Shown here one piece after another: positions 35,800 to 58,560 of a DNA stretch of 64,000 nucleotides. Under the pieces are notes generated by a model. The model was given only the letters and a program-made list of their open reading frames with translations, had not been told where the DNA came from and searched no databases. The position numbers were made by a program, and so were the translations under genes. Every line of letters begins with the position of its first letter. Position 1 is the first letter of the stretch. This DNA is from Takakia lepidozioides (lineage: Eukaryota > Streptophyta > Takakiopsida > Takakiales > Takakiaceae), in contig CM060732.1 of NCBI GenBank assembly GCA_030704615.1, positions 67,065,053 to 67,129,052 of the forward strand, given 5' to 3'.

Positions 35800-37565
35800 T
35801 TGCTCAATGCATGAATCCCCTACCATGGGAGAAATATGCCCCTCCAAAAAGCAAATTTATGGAGTGGAGAATTTGATATATTTAAATTATCCTAAATTAA
35901 ATGTTTATATTAAGATTAACCTTAGAATAACTATTGAGTCATTTCTCATTTCTTCATCCCGGTTTCTGGGATCCAAGCTGTTAACCGGTTAATGGGCAGC
36001 AGGGCGACTAAACATATTATACCCTGGACCAAGGAGGAGCTGCAAACCTACTGAGAAACCTTGACCACCAAAATCGACATGGTACGTGGGGACGGAATAG
36101 CAGAACTCCCTGATGACGAAAGCTGGCTTACTCACAAACCAGAGGAGCAACCAGACAATGACGACAACAGGAACAAGAAGCTGCCCACGACCAATTGCTA
36201 TAAGTTTCTCATCATTCCAATTAGTCATCCAGGATGTGAAATATCACATCCTCTGCAGTGGCTTCTTAACGGGACTGTTTTGTTATGACTTCTCGTCCCT
36301 CAAATTGCTGCTGGTCCATCCATCCGTACAATTGTTCATTCACTAATCATCCAATTCATACGATTAGATCATCCAGATGTGCAATCCATTCGTTCTATAC
36401 TTTAAGGGCCCTGATTTAAGCCCAAAGCCATTAATCCATTAATGAAGTTAATGAATGTATTCCTCAATTGATTCTTAAAGCAAGTTTAATTTGGGGTGCA
36501 CTTTTCAACCACCGGCCTCCTACGACGTGAGGTAGTTAAGCAGCTAGAAGATTCGTAGAGTTATCCGCAGCTTAATTACGTATGCGCGTATACGGAAGAT
36601 TCCATACCTCACCCACGAGCTACACACGTGCTACGCTGTCGGTTCCGTCAGATTCTCATTATTTTCTACATCAACGGTATTGATTCGCATACTTTACGTC
36701 GTATAGGGTTCTAACGTACGTACTTCAGGTTGACCGTACGCGGGACCCACACGCGTTCTGTATTCTCTACATACTTGCAGTAAGTTTACGTATAGATAAT
36801 AGAATGTACAAATTTACCTGTGACCGGACTGTCACTGACTTCTGTAGTATTTAAAATTTGTTTTTTTTCGTGAAAATGCTTAGCTTTATGAAAGGTTGTA
36901 AGGGTTTTAATTTTTTTCCCTGCAATAATATTCAATAAAACTAACAAGGGCCTCATCCCCTTTCACCACAAAAAAGAAAAAAAGAAAAAAAAAGAAAAAA
37001 AAGGTTTTTTAGTTAGCCAAATCGGAGTGGCCTTAAGGCTGGCGGGCCCAAGTGGTTATTTTTACCACTTTTTCTTAATATGTTTCCAGGACCCCTATTC
37101 AGTAAAGATTGGAGTCCGTCCATATCGTAAGAGTATGCAACCAAGTTGTAGCCTCGTGGTAATGTGGAGGATAAGCCTCCCAGTGGAGGGGATTGAATGA
37201 GCCACACCACGAGGAGGTCACCTAGTGTAGGTATTCCCCCATCGGCACAAGGAGGCTTATCGTGCGTGAAGAACGCACCAGAGAACGCAGATGGAACTGT
37301 GGATTCATAAGGCACCAGCCTGGCCCGTAGATTCACAGGTTTAAGGTCACCGCTTTCCTTCGCGGAAAAATTCTGAAAGTTCTTTACGGGCACATACCAC
37401 CTCGGAAGTGGTTGTGCATTCAATCCACCCATTGGTATCCACCTCCAGTCGGACCCTTTGGGGTAAGATGTAATCTATACTTCCTTGGGGAGGTGTTATA
37501 CCTCTTCTTTTGTTTCTTTTTGAGAAAGGGAGTGGACACCCTTTCTTTTTGCAATCATGTCTTTT
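35800..37565. other. No gene seen
   Basis: Short frames only. The segment at about 37,010-37,490 has an A/T-rich boundary on its left (runs of aaaaag) and could be another retroposed sequence read on the minus strand, but no tRNA-like head was recognised. Confidence 0.35.
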
Positions 37566-37571
37566 TGCACA

Positions 37572-37800
37572 TCGGCTGGTAGCTCAGCTGGTAAGTGCAC
37601 AGTGTGTCGCCTTGGTGGTTCGGGGTTCGAACCCGCTGCCCTGCCCCCTGTGTGGGATTGTTCTTGACTGTATGTCTGGGCGTTGATCGTCCTGTAGAGG
37701 CCCATAAATGAGAGGGGGTTAATTTTTCCCCCCTCCTCAAGGGCCTGAATTGTGGGCAGTCGCTCTCAGGTTTCTTTAAAAAAAAACAAAAAAAACATGT
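37572..37800 (+). mobile_element. tRNA-derived SINE, plus strand
   Basis: The head has an A box (TAGCTCAGCTGG) and a good B box (GGTTCGAACCC), spaced as in a tRNA, but it does not close into a full cloverleaf followed by a normal gene end. Instead it runs into a body with cccataaatgagagggggtt and gggcctgaattgtgggcag, then cgctctcagg, and an A-rich tail. The body matches the minus-strand copy at 13,165-13,398. Confidence 0.8.
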
Positions 37801-39150
37801 CTAACCGGCAACACATGTACTTTTGCAACACACGTACTTTAAAAAACAAAGAAAAAGTATATAGAACTTAGAGAAATCCGAAAAATAAAAACTTATGCGC
37901 AAAATGCAAGAAAAATGATCCCAAGTAAAGTTTCCCAGGGCACTGTCCCCTGTTAGTTAAAAAAGAAAAGGAAAAAGAAAACTCAGCTGGGAGAGATATA
38001 CATGTATATATATATTAGTCGTATCTTACTCTAGGTGCCGACATTGTAGTACATACATACGTGTATCTTTGTTTGTGTATGTCTGTCTCGTGTACAGCCC
38101 AAGAGTGTAGATTGTCTTTGCAGTGAAGACTGCTCTCCAATCGTCTTGTCGCTCTACAAAACTCATTGCATGGTGTGTATCATGTTCAATGTTTTCGCAC
38201 CTCAACGTCAGTAGAGACCCGGAAAGCTGCCTTCGCTTTGGCGTTCTTTAATGTATCTGTGAATCTTATCTCTACACATGAATTTTCATCATCCTCCATC
38301 TTACTCTAGTGAATTGATTTTGGAACCATTCCCTGAGTTGAGCAGACGATGTCCAGTGATGTCCAATGGGTGTCGGCTATTGCGAAGTCTCTCTCCAATG
38401 ACAACCTTGCAGCATCTCTTCTCTTTGAACGATGCCTGTGCCATCCAAGTCAGTCTCTTTCTCCGCTGACTCTTCCAAGATAGGCTGTGAAGAGAACGGC
38501 AGCTTTTTGTTTGGGTTGTGTCTCTGATCGGATTGATATCATTGATGTGATGAATCATGAAACAAAAGCTGGCGAGGCGAGCTGCACTGCTGTGAGCGAA
38601 GGATCGGCGTTGCCAATGTGGCTCCCGGATCATACATGGCCGACACCGTCCATCAATGCTGCCTTCTGCTTCGTCTTATTATACAGTAAACACTGCAAGA
38701 GGCAAAGAGGCAGCCAGCGCTCACAACTACACTGCGGCCGACACGGCGGATATAAGTAGCCCATTGTATTCGGGAAGATGGGCCCATGGCCGCCACTGTG
38801 CCTATGACCGCGCACGGCCAATTGGAGGTTTCCCCACGTGCCACCTGGCAACTGACGATGGGATTCAGTGTGCACACAAGCGCGGTGATTGGTGCGACCG
38901 TGAGTCAATATAATTTAATTTGCCTGACCTGCATGCAGTAAAAGGGCTCCCGTGTCCTCGACGGAGGGCATCTTGCGACTTCTACCCGGGGTAACTTTGT
39001 TTTACCAGGGGTAAGATGGGCTATTATAGGGCCATATAGGAGTATAAGCCCTAATATAGCCGGTTGCTGGCAGGTTGGCAGGATCAAAGTCAGAGCTGCT
39101 GGATAATTGATAGATACGTGAGAAAGACGGCGGCGCTATGTCTGCGGACG
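37801..39150. other. Upstream region of the P450; no gene seen
   Basis: A TATA-like ggatataag lies near 38,749, and another candidate, atatacataaatgg, near 39,178, closer to the P450 start. No domain-bearing frame is seen. Confidence 0.4.
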
Positions 39151-39354
39151 ATCGATCCACGAGAGTGAGGGAGAGAGAATATACATAAATGGAGGAGGAG
39201 GAGCTTGAAGGTGGTGGGAGCGAGAGAGGCAGGTTGAAGAATTTTGGGGCTCGAGAAGAGAGATTCTCTCTAGAAGAGCAGTGAGGAACTGTTGGTTTTT
39301 GTAAGGAAGCGAGAAGCAGTGGCTGATGAGGGAAAGAGCTGTTTGGAGAAGGGA

Positions 39355-39408
39355 GAGAGAGACATGTAGGAGAGAGAGACATGTAGGAGAGAGAGACATG
39401 TAGGAGAG
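39355..39408 (+). repeat. 17-bp tandem repeat, three copies, in the P450 leader
   Basis: GACATGTAGGAGAGAGA is repeated three times within a GA-rich leader, about 145 bp upstream of the start codon. Confidence 0.8.
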
Positions 39409-39552
39409 AGCACTACTGAGAATCTAGTCAAAGGCTTGAGTGTCTGTGTGTGAGAAAGGCTGTGTATTTGCTTGAAATAGAGGCAGAAACGAGGAGGTAA
39501 GTAGTGGGACACAAGTCAGAGAGTTAGTGAGTTGGCAGCCTTGGAGAAAATT

Positions 39553-41961
39553 ATGGAGGATGTGTTGCAGCAAGCATGGCGAGCTGCAGCTGAATTGACA
39601 GACCAAATCTTTGGCAGCAAGAAAATTAAAGCATGGACTGGGTTGCTGATGGCGTTGCTGGCAACGGTATTAGTGGTAACCAAGGTGACGAGTCCAAAGC
39701 GCTTGAATCTTCCTCCAGGTCCTCGTGCATGGCCCATCGTGGGATCGCTCTTCGCACTTGGGCATGCGGGTTGTCCCCCTTGTAGAAGGTTTGCCGCTTT
39801 GGCGGAGCGCTACGGACCTGTCATGTTTCTCTGGATGGGGTCTGTTCCGACATTGGTGGTGTCAAACGCTCATATGGCAATGGCACTGCTCAAAACTCAT
39901 GACCAGAAGTTTGCATCCCGACCACGCCTAGCGACAGGGAAACACTTGGGTTACAATTACAGCAGCGTTGTGTTCGCTCCCAGTGGTCCCCATTTCCGGC
40001 GTATGCGAAAAATCTACACCTCAGAGCTGCTCTCAAGCTCGAAGGTGGAATTGTTCCATGGACTTCGGAAGGACGAGGTGAGAGCTCTGCTGAGTTGTAT
40101 GGCTAAGCGTTCAAGAGGCGAGCCTGATGGCACGTCCGTCTCAACAGTGAATGTGACACCGCTCTTGCTGTCTGCAAATTTGAACGTTTTGAGTCGTATG
40201 ATTTTTGGCAAGAGGATTTTTGGAGAAGAGAAGACTGCCTTATCTGCTCCGGAGGTGGAGGAGTTCAAGATGTTTGTGAAGGAGGCTACTAAGCTTGTGG
40301 GAACATTCAACATTGGCGACTACATTCCTTCACTTCGGTGGCTCGACCTGCAAGGTGCGAGGTGGCCAGTACGCTATTTCAGACTATCTAGAAAAGCACG
40401 CACGAAACAGTACTTCAATAAGTTTTTGAGCTGATTCATTACATTTTCATGTCTGTTGATACCCAGACAGTCCTTATCCTGTTTACCGACACGATCCTTG
40501 CTGAACAGTTGCAATTCGATTTTTGAAGCTAATCGTAGAAACCAATTCGTCTTACAGATGTAGCTCCAGGCTCCAGGACAAGCCAACTTCCACGAATGAG
40601 TGCCGCTATAAAGTAGTGTAATTCGTTGCAGAGCTATGAGATTCTTGCATAACAGGTTGCTAATGGTTTCAGGGGTAGAGCGTACACTGCGACTGCTGAA
40701 GCCACGTCAAGAAGGTCTTTTGGTGCCTCTCATTCAGCAGCACCGCCGGAGACGCGAAGCAGCGGCCTACGCCAGCCTGGACGGTGTCATGAAACAAGAT
40801 GGCCAGGCCGACTTCATAGCCTCGCTGGTTGCAGGCTACAGTGATATTTCAGATGAGACAATCACTGCTGTGGCAATTGTAAGTGGCTTTCTAGCATGTC
40901 TGTCTCTTGCACAAGTGCATCAAGATGATTAAAGGCCTGGAAACTGGAAAGCTGGTGTACGCTCACATTGTGGAGTGGGGGTTTCATGGAGTTGGGGTAC
41001 GCCCATATTGTAGGTGAGTGTACAGCTAAGTTTAGTGTGAGCTAGTAGTACACTGGATATTTCACGCTGTCCCCTCGTGCTGCAGATAATCTTTCTGTTT
41101 CCTGTCATTTGTAGTGATCTGTGCAACTAACCGCAGACTCGAACCTAAAAGAGTTGGGGATGCTGAGTTGCCAGCTGCCGCCTGCGATGCCGTCAGAGGG
41201 ATAATAGGCGCTGAGAGTATGAATCCTTGTTAGTTTCCGTAAATCTAGTAAGTGCCCTCTGGACAACTGTATCATGCATGCAAACGTGTACTAAAATTGT
41301 GCGCCTGTGCGTGCGTACATCGATGCAGGACTTGCTTGTGGGAGGGAGTGATAGCACGTCAGTCGCTATTGAATGGGCACTGGCTGAGCTTCTCCGTCAT
41401 CCCCAGATCTTACTGAAAGCCCAGGAGGAGCTCGACTTAGTGGTGGGTCGAGATAGGCTGGTGGAGGAATCCGACATAGTCAAGCTCCCTTTTTTCAACT
41501 GCATCATGAAGGAGTCTCTTCGTCTCCACCCGCCGACCCCCCTCGGTGTTCCGCACTCGAGCACAGAGGCCTGTGAAATCGGTGGCTATCACATACCAGC
41601 CAACACAACGGCCTACATCAACATTTGGGCCATTGGAAGAGACCCTCTGGTGTGGGAAAACCCAACTGAGTTTTGTCCCGACCGTTTTATCGGCTCTGGA
41701 GTGAACGTGTATGGACAGGACTTCCATCTCCTTCCGTTCTCGTCCGGCAGGCGAGGATGCCCAGGAGTCCATTTGGCCTTGGCCTCCTTGAAGCTCACGT
41801 TGGCAAACTTGTTGCATTGCTTTTCATGGGCTCCTCCGCCTCCGATGAAACCCGAAGACATCGACATGAGGGAGAGAGTTGGTACTGTTGGTGCAAGGCT
41901 TACTCCTTTGGTTGTCTCTGTGAAGGTTCGATTGCCACTGGACGTGATACAAAACTCGTAG
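39553..41961 (+). CDS. A-type cytochrome P450, three exons, complete
   Basis: This encodes a haem-thiolate monooxygenase, anchored in the endoplasmic reticulum by an N-terminal hydrophobic segment. The exons are 39,553-40,354, 40,673-40,878 and 41,329-41,961, with GT-AG borders and consistent phases (1, then 0), giving 546 residues. The start is the first ATG of the frame (MEDVLQQAW). Landmarks: a membrane segment at about residues 25-45; the proline-rich hinge LNLPPGPRAWP; the I-helix GGSDST at residues 341-346 in exon 3; ExxR (ESLR) at about 398-401; FCPDRF; and the haem-binding FSSGRRGCPG with Cys at about 480. The last exon begins right at the I-helix (DLLVGGSDST), as in the second P450 at 63.3-64.0 kb. 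It belongs to the CYP71 clan. The exact family and substrate (phenylpropanoid, flavonoid or other) cannot be told from the motifs. Confidence 0.9.
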
Positions 41962-42016
41962 ATCTGGAAACGCAACAGTTGAACGTAAAGCGTAATACTG
42001 GATTGACTGGCAAAGA

Positions 42017-42094
42017 GGAAGAGATGGAAGATCTGAGGTGCAAGTTTGGATGTGATATCCAACGCTACATGCATTCAGATCTTCCATCTCTTCC
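42017..42094. repeat. Perfect 20-bp inverted repeat just after the P450
   Basis: GGAAGAGATGGAAGATCTGA (42,017-42,036) and its exact reverse complement (42,075-42,094) are separated by 38 bp. The spacer itself contains the smaller pair TTGGAT/ATCCAA. It lies 55 bp after the P450 stop codon and so probably in its 3' untranslated region. Confidence 0.85.
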
Positions 42095-42099
42095 ACGGT

Positions 42100-44000
42100 A
42101 GTCCAGGTCTGGAAATACAAATGACTCCAAACTTGAAGCATGGACGATTCGGAGGTATATACAGAAACCAACTTGCAGGGAATGGGTTTGCGATTAGCTT
42201 GCACCATTCAATCATTCCTGCAAGATCTATATGGCAAATCTCGGGATCCCTGTCTTGTGACAAGCTCGGGGGTATTGGGTAGCTGCCAAAGACTTGTCCG
42301 GTTATTATTTTTCAGCATCTCCGTTGTCAAACATTCAGTCCTAGGAGTTGGAGGCCATGCAGAGCTCTGTAGTGTGAATTGTGAACCACTTGAATCCCAA
42401 GCTGAGGTGGGCAGGTTCTTACTTAGCCTGCATTTGCAGATCCTATGATGCTTTAGTGAAGCTTATATGAAATACCAGCTCTGGTTGCACAGTTGGCCAG
42501 CGTTAGATTGCTAACTTTTGAACCTTCAACTCTTAAAATTCTCCCATTAAGAATATCTTTCCTACTTCTAGATGTCGAAGGTATCCTCGGTTTCATGAGC
42601 GAAAATGATGAGGTAAGGTTATATTGTACAGAAGACGGTATAGTCTTTGAAGCAAGTTCTTCACTTTCACAGTTTCCAAGGCTTTCTTGCAGAGTTTGGG
42701 GCCTCCTAAAACCTTCTGGACGGTAGACTATAAGACCATTCACACATTCAACAAATGCGAAGGGTAAGTTTTCTACAGTGTTGTGTACCATCCCAACAAA
42801 TTGGAAGGCCTAGCCTTCACCATCCTAGCAACATTATTAAAAATTCTTCCCACACCAAATAGACGATTAACTGCATCAAGCTTCAAGTTTTTGTACACAA
42901 ACAAAAGGAACGAAGTACCTTTTACTTCACGAGCCCCCTTTCATGATTGACAATCTCTTTGACTCCCCTGTTCATAACTCCATGCTTCTATGAAATTGTA
43001 ACCATTTTTAGTGACATGTGAAGCTACTACCACGGAACCCATAAAAGGTGTATTGATGGTGGTTAGGTGGGTGAAATTTCGAGAAAGGAGGATGCTCAAT
43101 ATGAAGGATACAGAACATTGCATTAGCACCTTACAACAATAGTTTATCATCAAACCAGTCCAGTGCCAAAACTGTAGTCATCACTAGTTCACCAGAAGAG
43201 TAAATTGAAAAGGTTTGAATTGAAGAGGAGTGAAGCTCAAATTGCGATATATACCTACCCATATAATAATCCCATAATGTTAATCATAAGCCTGCATCCT
43301 CCTCACTGGCCTTGAGACAAACAGCTCAAAGAAGGTTAGAGACGAACAAAGTTCATCCCTTCTTGCGGCATCGACATTAAGATTGAGATCAATGGCACTG
43401 TACCTCAGTCATCGTTAACATAAATGCCCTGCACTGGTTTGAATTGGAATTCCCTCTTTCTGTACCGCTGCTTTGGTAGCACACATTCTCTTCTATTGTT
43501 GATGCTCGTCTGCCTCAAGCTGTCACAGAGCTGCCCCCCAAAGTAGAACATTCCTCTCCAAAAGCAATGGTCGAAGAATTGCATTACTCCAAAGACCATA
43601 GTTTGCAGTGTTCAATCTCCTAGGGCTACTGGAGGGATAGCCACCTTAAGAGCATTGAACTAGGGTAAGGTGAGGTTAAATATCCCCAGTCCTCAGTTGC
43701 CCAGACCACTCTCCATCCCCCATCTAAAAATGGGGACAACACTGCTATGTGTTAGTCCTAGTACCCAAGTTTATCCAGAGAGGACTTCCCTTTGGGAATA
43801 TTCTCTTGTCAACTTTGGCGAAAATTTCGGCCACCATCTCTAAGTGGCACAATAAACCGTGCTCCTGTCTAAACTAACTGTGGAGCAGGCTTTCCTTTGA
43901 TCTTCTAACCAATCATTCACCTGGAAAAGGTCGCTACTCAAATTTCCTGGAGGATGTTCAAGCACCTTAGCTGGCCATCACTCTGATATTGTTGGAGAAA
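42100..44000. other. Convergent intergenic region between the P450 and DDM1
   Basis: No gene is supportable. A minus-strand frame at 42,453-42,791 is open for 112 codons, but no domain is recognised. Confidence 0.45.
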
Positions 44001-44004
44001 TTTT

Positions 44005-54932
<10,928 letters not shown>

Positions 54933-56370
54933 ATCACAGCCGCCCTCCTGATCCAATGTAGTTGTTCATCACAGCTACAATCAATTTCCCAGAAGAATAT
55001 GCAAGCTTCCAGCTACTGAGCATGACACAATGGCAACTCTATACACATGTTTGCTGCAGATTCTGGTTAGTGTTGGGCCGCATCAGTAGAGTGCATCGGT
55101 TGGTGGCCTACAACTGCGGTGTGGAGATTCGGCAGTTCAAGATGCATGTGAGAGTGGAAGCCCAAAATGTAGCTCACTACAGGTCCTTCGCTAAAGGGTC
55201 AACACTGGGCCAATTTAATTTCAGCCCAAGCAAGGTCGCAAGACTGCGTCAAGTGCATTCGTTGAATAGCAGCGCCTTTTGAGCACCTTACTGTGAGGGA
55301 GATTTGATTTCTCTAAGGCAATCTCAAAGACAACGTTTTCCTATCAACGCGATTCTTAACACGCTGATGAACTAATCCGGTCCTCGTACCGTTTCCTAAG
55401 ACCTTCATCCTTCATGAGTGAAAAATTCGGGGCCAGAGGAAAAGAGGACGATTGGAGAAGCTCACTCCAGAAAACCAGAGTATTTTTTTTTACTTCATAG
55501 CAGCAGCTTTAGGTCTTTCAAAGAAAAGCGTCAGGAAAGTTTACCGAAATCTTCACATCTGCTGCATTCATCACGTCCGTCTTGGATATTTCCACGGTCG
55601 CCATTCCTGATGCCTTCTTCTACGAGATACTATGCCTACGAGAGACAGACAGACAACTGGGCAGCAAAAAGAATGGAAAGGTTTATTGAACGCAAACCCA
55701 TGTGAGAAATTTAACGAGAGAGAGGGAGCCCACAATCTCCAGATGGGAAGAATCAGTGAAAGGGTGGTGATCGATACAGACAGGAACCTCCACAGGGTTT
55801 ACGGAGGCTCCCCAAATAGATAACAGCAGAAACAGAGCGACGGAAGGCGGGAAAGCCCATATATGTCTTGTTTTTGGGCCATTTTGTTTTTTGAATATGG
55901 GACACCTGAGGCATCGTACTAGTGCCTATTGCGTTGTGCATTTCACCTTTCATCTCACAACATTGACCCCTATATACCTTCTTGTATTCCCCTCAGAAGT
56001 TGGCGGCTTTGTATGACATGCTATCTGATCAATCTTAGCAGTTGTAGACACGAGAAATTTTGGTGCTAATCACGGCCCATCATCGTGTCGGCAAGCTTTT
56101 ATATTGATGAATGCAATTCTTCCCACTTGCGAGTCCACCTACACACAGGCACAAAGGTGGTACAGTTTGTTGTGGATGTTGAGAGAATGTGCTAAATCTT
56201 GGGGCCATGTAGCTCACTCGAAGACCAAGTAAAGAGACTTAGAAAACGGAGCAGCACATGATGGTTCGGAAATATGCGTGACCCGTGAAGCCCAGTGATG
56301 TTTTTCCAATGGAGGACGGGTTGGTTGTACCAGAAACATAGCATCTGATCCTCTCACACTCAGTGGTGTG
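54933..56370. promoter_or_regulatory. Shared upstream region of DDM1 (-) and the PDF-PPR locus (+)
   Basis: The two start codons point away from each other across 1.4 kb. No recognisable gene lies between them. A plus-strand frame at 54,962-55,282 overlaps the DDM1 leader and has no recognised domain. TATA elements could not be assigned with confidence. Confidence 0.4.
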
Positions 56371-56788
56371 ATGGCAGCGTGCTCCGGGGTTCTCCTGAGC
56401 GCGCACGCAGACTCCATACCCAAGGCCTTGTCTTGTCATGCGAGAGGCCCCGCATCATGCAGCAGATTAAGGGGCTGGCCCGTGGAGCTGCAACCGGCAT
56501 CCCCCTTTCCCTTGGGAATGCGCCAAGGACGCAGTTCTTTGCAAGAAGTTGATATGACGCCTCCCAAGCATTCAGGGATACCAACGAAATTAGGTGATAA
56601 TACAGGATACTGTGCGATGTTTTTTTTGGTGTCTCTGTGTTGTACGCATCTTAGACTCCAGGCTTGAATTGTTGTTTGACCCATCCAGCAAAACTTGGAT
56701 AATCTAGTCGAAGAAGCAAAAAGCACACATGAAGCGTTGTAATCGACAGCCTCCTCCTCTTTAAACTTTTTGGGTATCTGGCAAGCAG

Positions 56789-57376
56789 GTAATTGCTGGA
56801 GCATGGAACAGCACTTGGGGGAGTTTTTCAAAGATCCTTCACAATGGTCGGACTACAGGGTTGACAAGGTGCGCCTTCTTCATATAGGATGTGAAGGAAT
56901 CTGTCATGGAGGTAGTTTGACGGACTCTAATATGATCATATTTATGGACTAGATTGTACCCCTAGGTATTGAGTTGACGTAGAATATTTGTTTCTGCAGC
57001 AAAAGCTGCTCGTATTGTCAATATTGTAGGGGATTCTCCCGAAGCAGGGCATCGAAGCAGGATGCCCAAGGGTTTTGTCCTGGATGTTGCAAAGGTGCAA
57101 GGGAGGGTTCATGCTTGTGGCTTGGTTAAATCTAGAGATGCTCAGCTGCAACTTGGTGGTTTTCACAGACCAATGCAAAATCTCCAGACTACAGAAATGA
57201 ACAGTGCACAGAAGAGGTCCTGTGTATTGAGGGTCAGTTCAATCGTCCTTGGGTGAAAGAAAAGCTAATTGCCACAACACAAAGTCGAGAGCAGACTGGT
57301 GATGGTGAAAGGATATCGGAGTATTGTTCTGACTCTGGTGTGGATGGTGGAGCTCAATCGAAGCTCGATGGCGAAA
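56789..57376 (+). other. PDF motif 1 (exons A1 and B1)
   Basis: A1 reads WSMEQHLGEFFKDPSQWSDY and ends VDK before GTGCGC. B1 follows ttttcacag and reads TNAKSPDYRNEQCTEEVLCI, then EGQFNRPWVKEKL, and ends before the strong donor GTGAGT. A1 and B1 have no stop and are splice-competent. Confidence 0.65.
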
Positions 57377-57582
57377 GTGAGTGTGACTAGCAATGAGCCT
57401 AATTAAAGGGGCAGCCTTATCATTCACAAGCTTGTTTAGCATCTGTAAGTTTGGATATTTTTCTACATTGCACTACTTCAGGTAGACCCCAGAATGATTT
57501 GCTTAATGTTGTCGGAAGCTACACGAGCTCTCCTCCATAAAAGTATCTGTCGTTTTGATGGTCTGGAGTGTCTGGCATGAAG

Positions 57583-57945
57583 GTCAACAGTGGAGTATGG
57601 AGAAGTGCTGGAAAGAGTTCTTGAAAGATCCTTCACAATGGAGGGACAACTGCAATGGCAAGGTGCGGCCTTTTTCATGGATGATGTGAAGAAGTTTCTC
57701 TGTTCTGCAAATGTGGATCTACGCAGAAACCATGAAAATGCATTGCCCAAGGGTTTTCCTTGGTGTTTGCGAGGGTCAGCTAGTTCTTAGGAGGATGTGT
57801 TTGAAAGTATGACTGCCCAGCTGCACTCTGGTGGTTTTCACAGACCAATCCAAGATCACCAGACTACAGATGTAAGCACCGTGCACAAGAGATCCTTTGG
57901 ATTGAGGGTTGGTTGAATCCTCTTTGGGTGAAAGAGCTTCCATGA
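57583..57945 (+). other. PDF motif 2 (exons A2 and B2)
   Basis: A2 reads WSMEKCWKEFLKDPSQWRDN and ends NGK before GTGCGG. It has the same length (80 nt) as A1. B2 follows ttttcacag and reads NPRSPDYRCKHRAQEILWIE, then GWLNPLWVKELP and TGA. Compared with B1, a few bases are missing after WVKE, which brings in the stop. Confidence 0.65.
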
Positions 57946-58086
57946 CACAAGGTCAAGCACAATCTGGTGAAGGCCGTTTCAGCTTATTTTGTCCTCTCAT
58001 GTGGATTCATCCCTTCTTTTGCTTTTCCGGTTGATCTGTGGTGGTTACTACTATTTTTTAAAATGTTACTGCCAATGGGGTTGCAG

Positions 58087-58560
58087 GCAATTATGCAAAA
58101 ACCAAAAGCACACACAAGGAGGAGCTTTAGAAGGACTTTTCTCCTAACCCCAGTCAATGGTGGGACAATCAAGAAACAAAGGTGAATGTCTGTGACAGTA
58201 GAAGTAGAAGCAGAGAGCATGATGCATTGAAAAAACTTCTTGCAAATTGTGATCTTCCCTCTCTCCCTAACTCATTCTTAAAGTCTTGGCAGCAATTCAG
58301 CATACAAATTACTGCATGGTTAGGAGGGCTGGTGTTTGCACATTCAAGGTTGTCCTTGTTAGCTGTAGCAGCAAGGGGGAAAAATCTATGCATCAGTGTT
58401 GTCCAGGCCGAGATAGCTAAAGGAGGCAGGGATAGTGTGGGGGTCCAGATCCTTCCGGGAAGGCTGTATTTCAAGCATAAGAGTACCAATGGGCCACTGC
58501 AGATGTGTAGCTACAAGAAACCTGCATGGGTAGATGGTCAACTGGAGGCAGCAGCAGCAC
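58087..58560 (+). other. PDF motif 3 (exons A3 and B3)
   Basis: A3 reads HKEEL, TAG, KDFSPNPSQWWDNQETK and then GTGAATG. B3 after ggtccag reads ILPGRLYFKHKSTNGPLQMC, then KKPAWVDGQL. The frame is open from 58,131 through the A3-B3 spacer and B3 to the end of the PPR protein at 61,670. Confidence 0.65.

Larger units (their letters stand above)
56371..58560 (+). pseudogene. OSB-like PDF-motif exons (three motifs), damaged, leading into the PPR frame
   Basis: OSB proteins bind single-stranded DNA in organelles and carry one to three C-terminal PDF motifs. Here three PDF motifs are each split into an A exon (KDPSQW...DN...K) and a B exon (SPDY/FKHK...LWIEG...PxWVK). Exon 1 (56,371-56,593) starts MAACSGVLL and looks like a transit peptide. 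Then follow A1 56,789-56,868, B1 57,169-57,376, A2 57,583-57,662, B2 57,844-57,945, A3 58,087-58,181 and B3 from 58,449. Phases fit (1 into A, 0 into B, 1 out of B1). B2 hits a stop at 57,943 after a small deletion relative to B1. A3 has TAG at 58,128 where tryptophan is expected. No OB-fold was found. B3 is in frame with the PPR protein. It could be a pseudogene or a gene using exon skipping. Confidence 0.6.

Noticed and set aside
37572-37650. A functional tRNA gene
   Set aside because: A and B boxes are good, but a full cloverleaf with paired acceptor ends was not found, and the sequence continues into a SINE body shared with another copy at 13.2 kb.
42453-42791. A 112-codon minus-strand gene downstream of DDM1
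   Set aside because: No domain, no clear splice or promoter context. It may be part of an old repeat, but nothing supports a gene.
55064-55211. A 148-bp hAT MITE (TAGTGTTGGGCC ... CAACACTG)
   Set aside because: The ends resemble hAT termini, but no 8-bp duplication is present and there are no subterminal repeats, so chance cannot be excluded.
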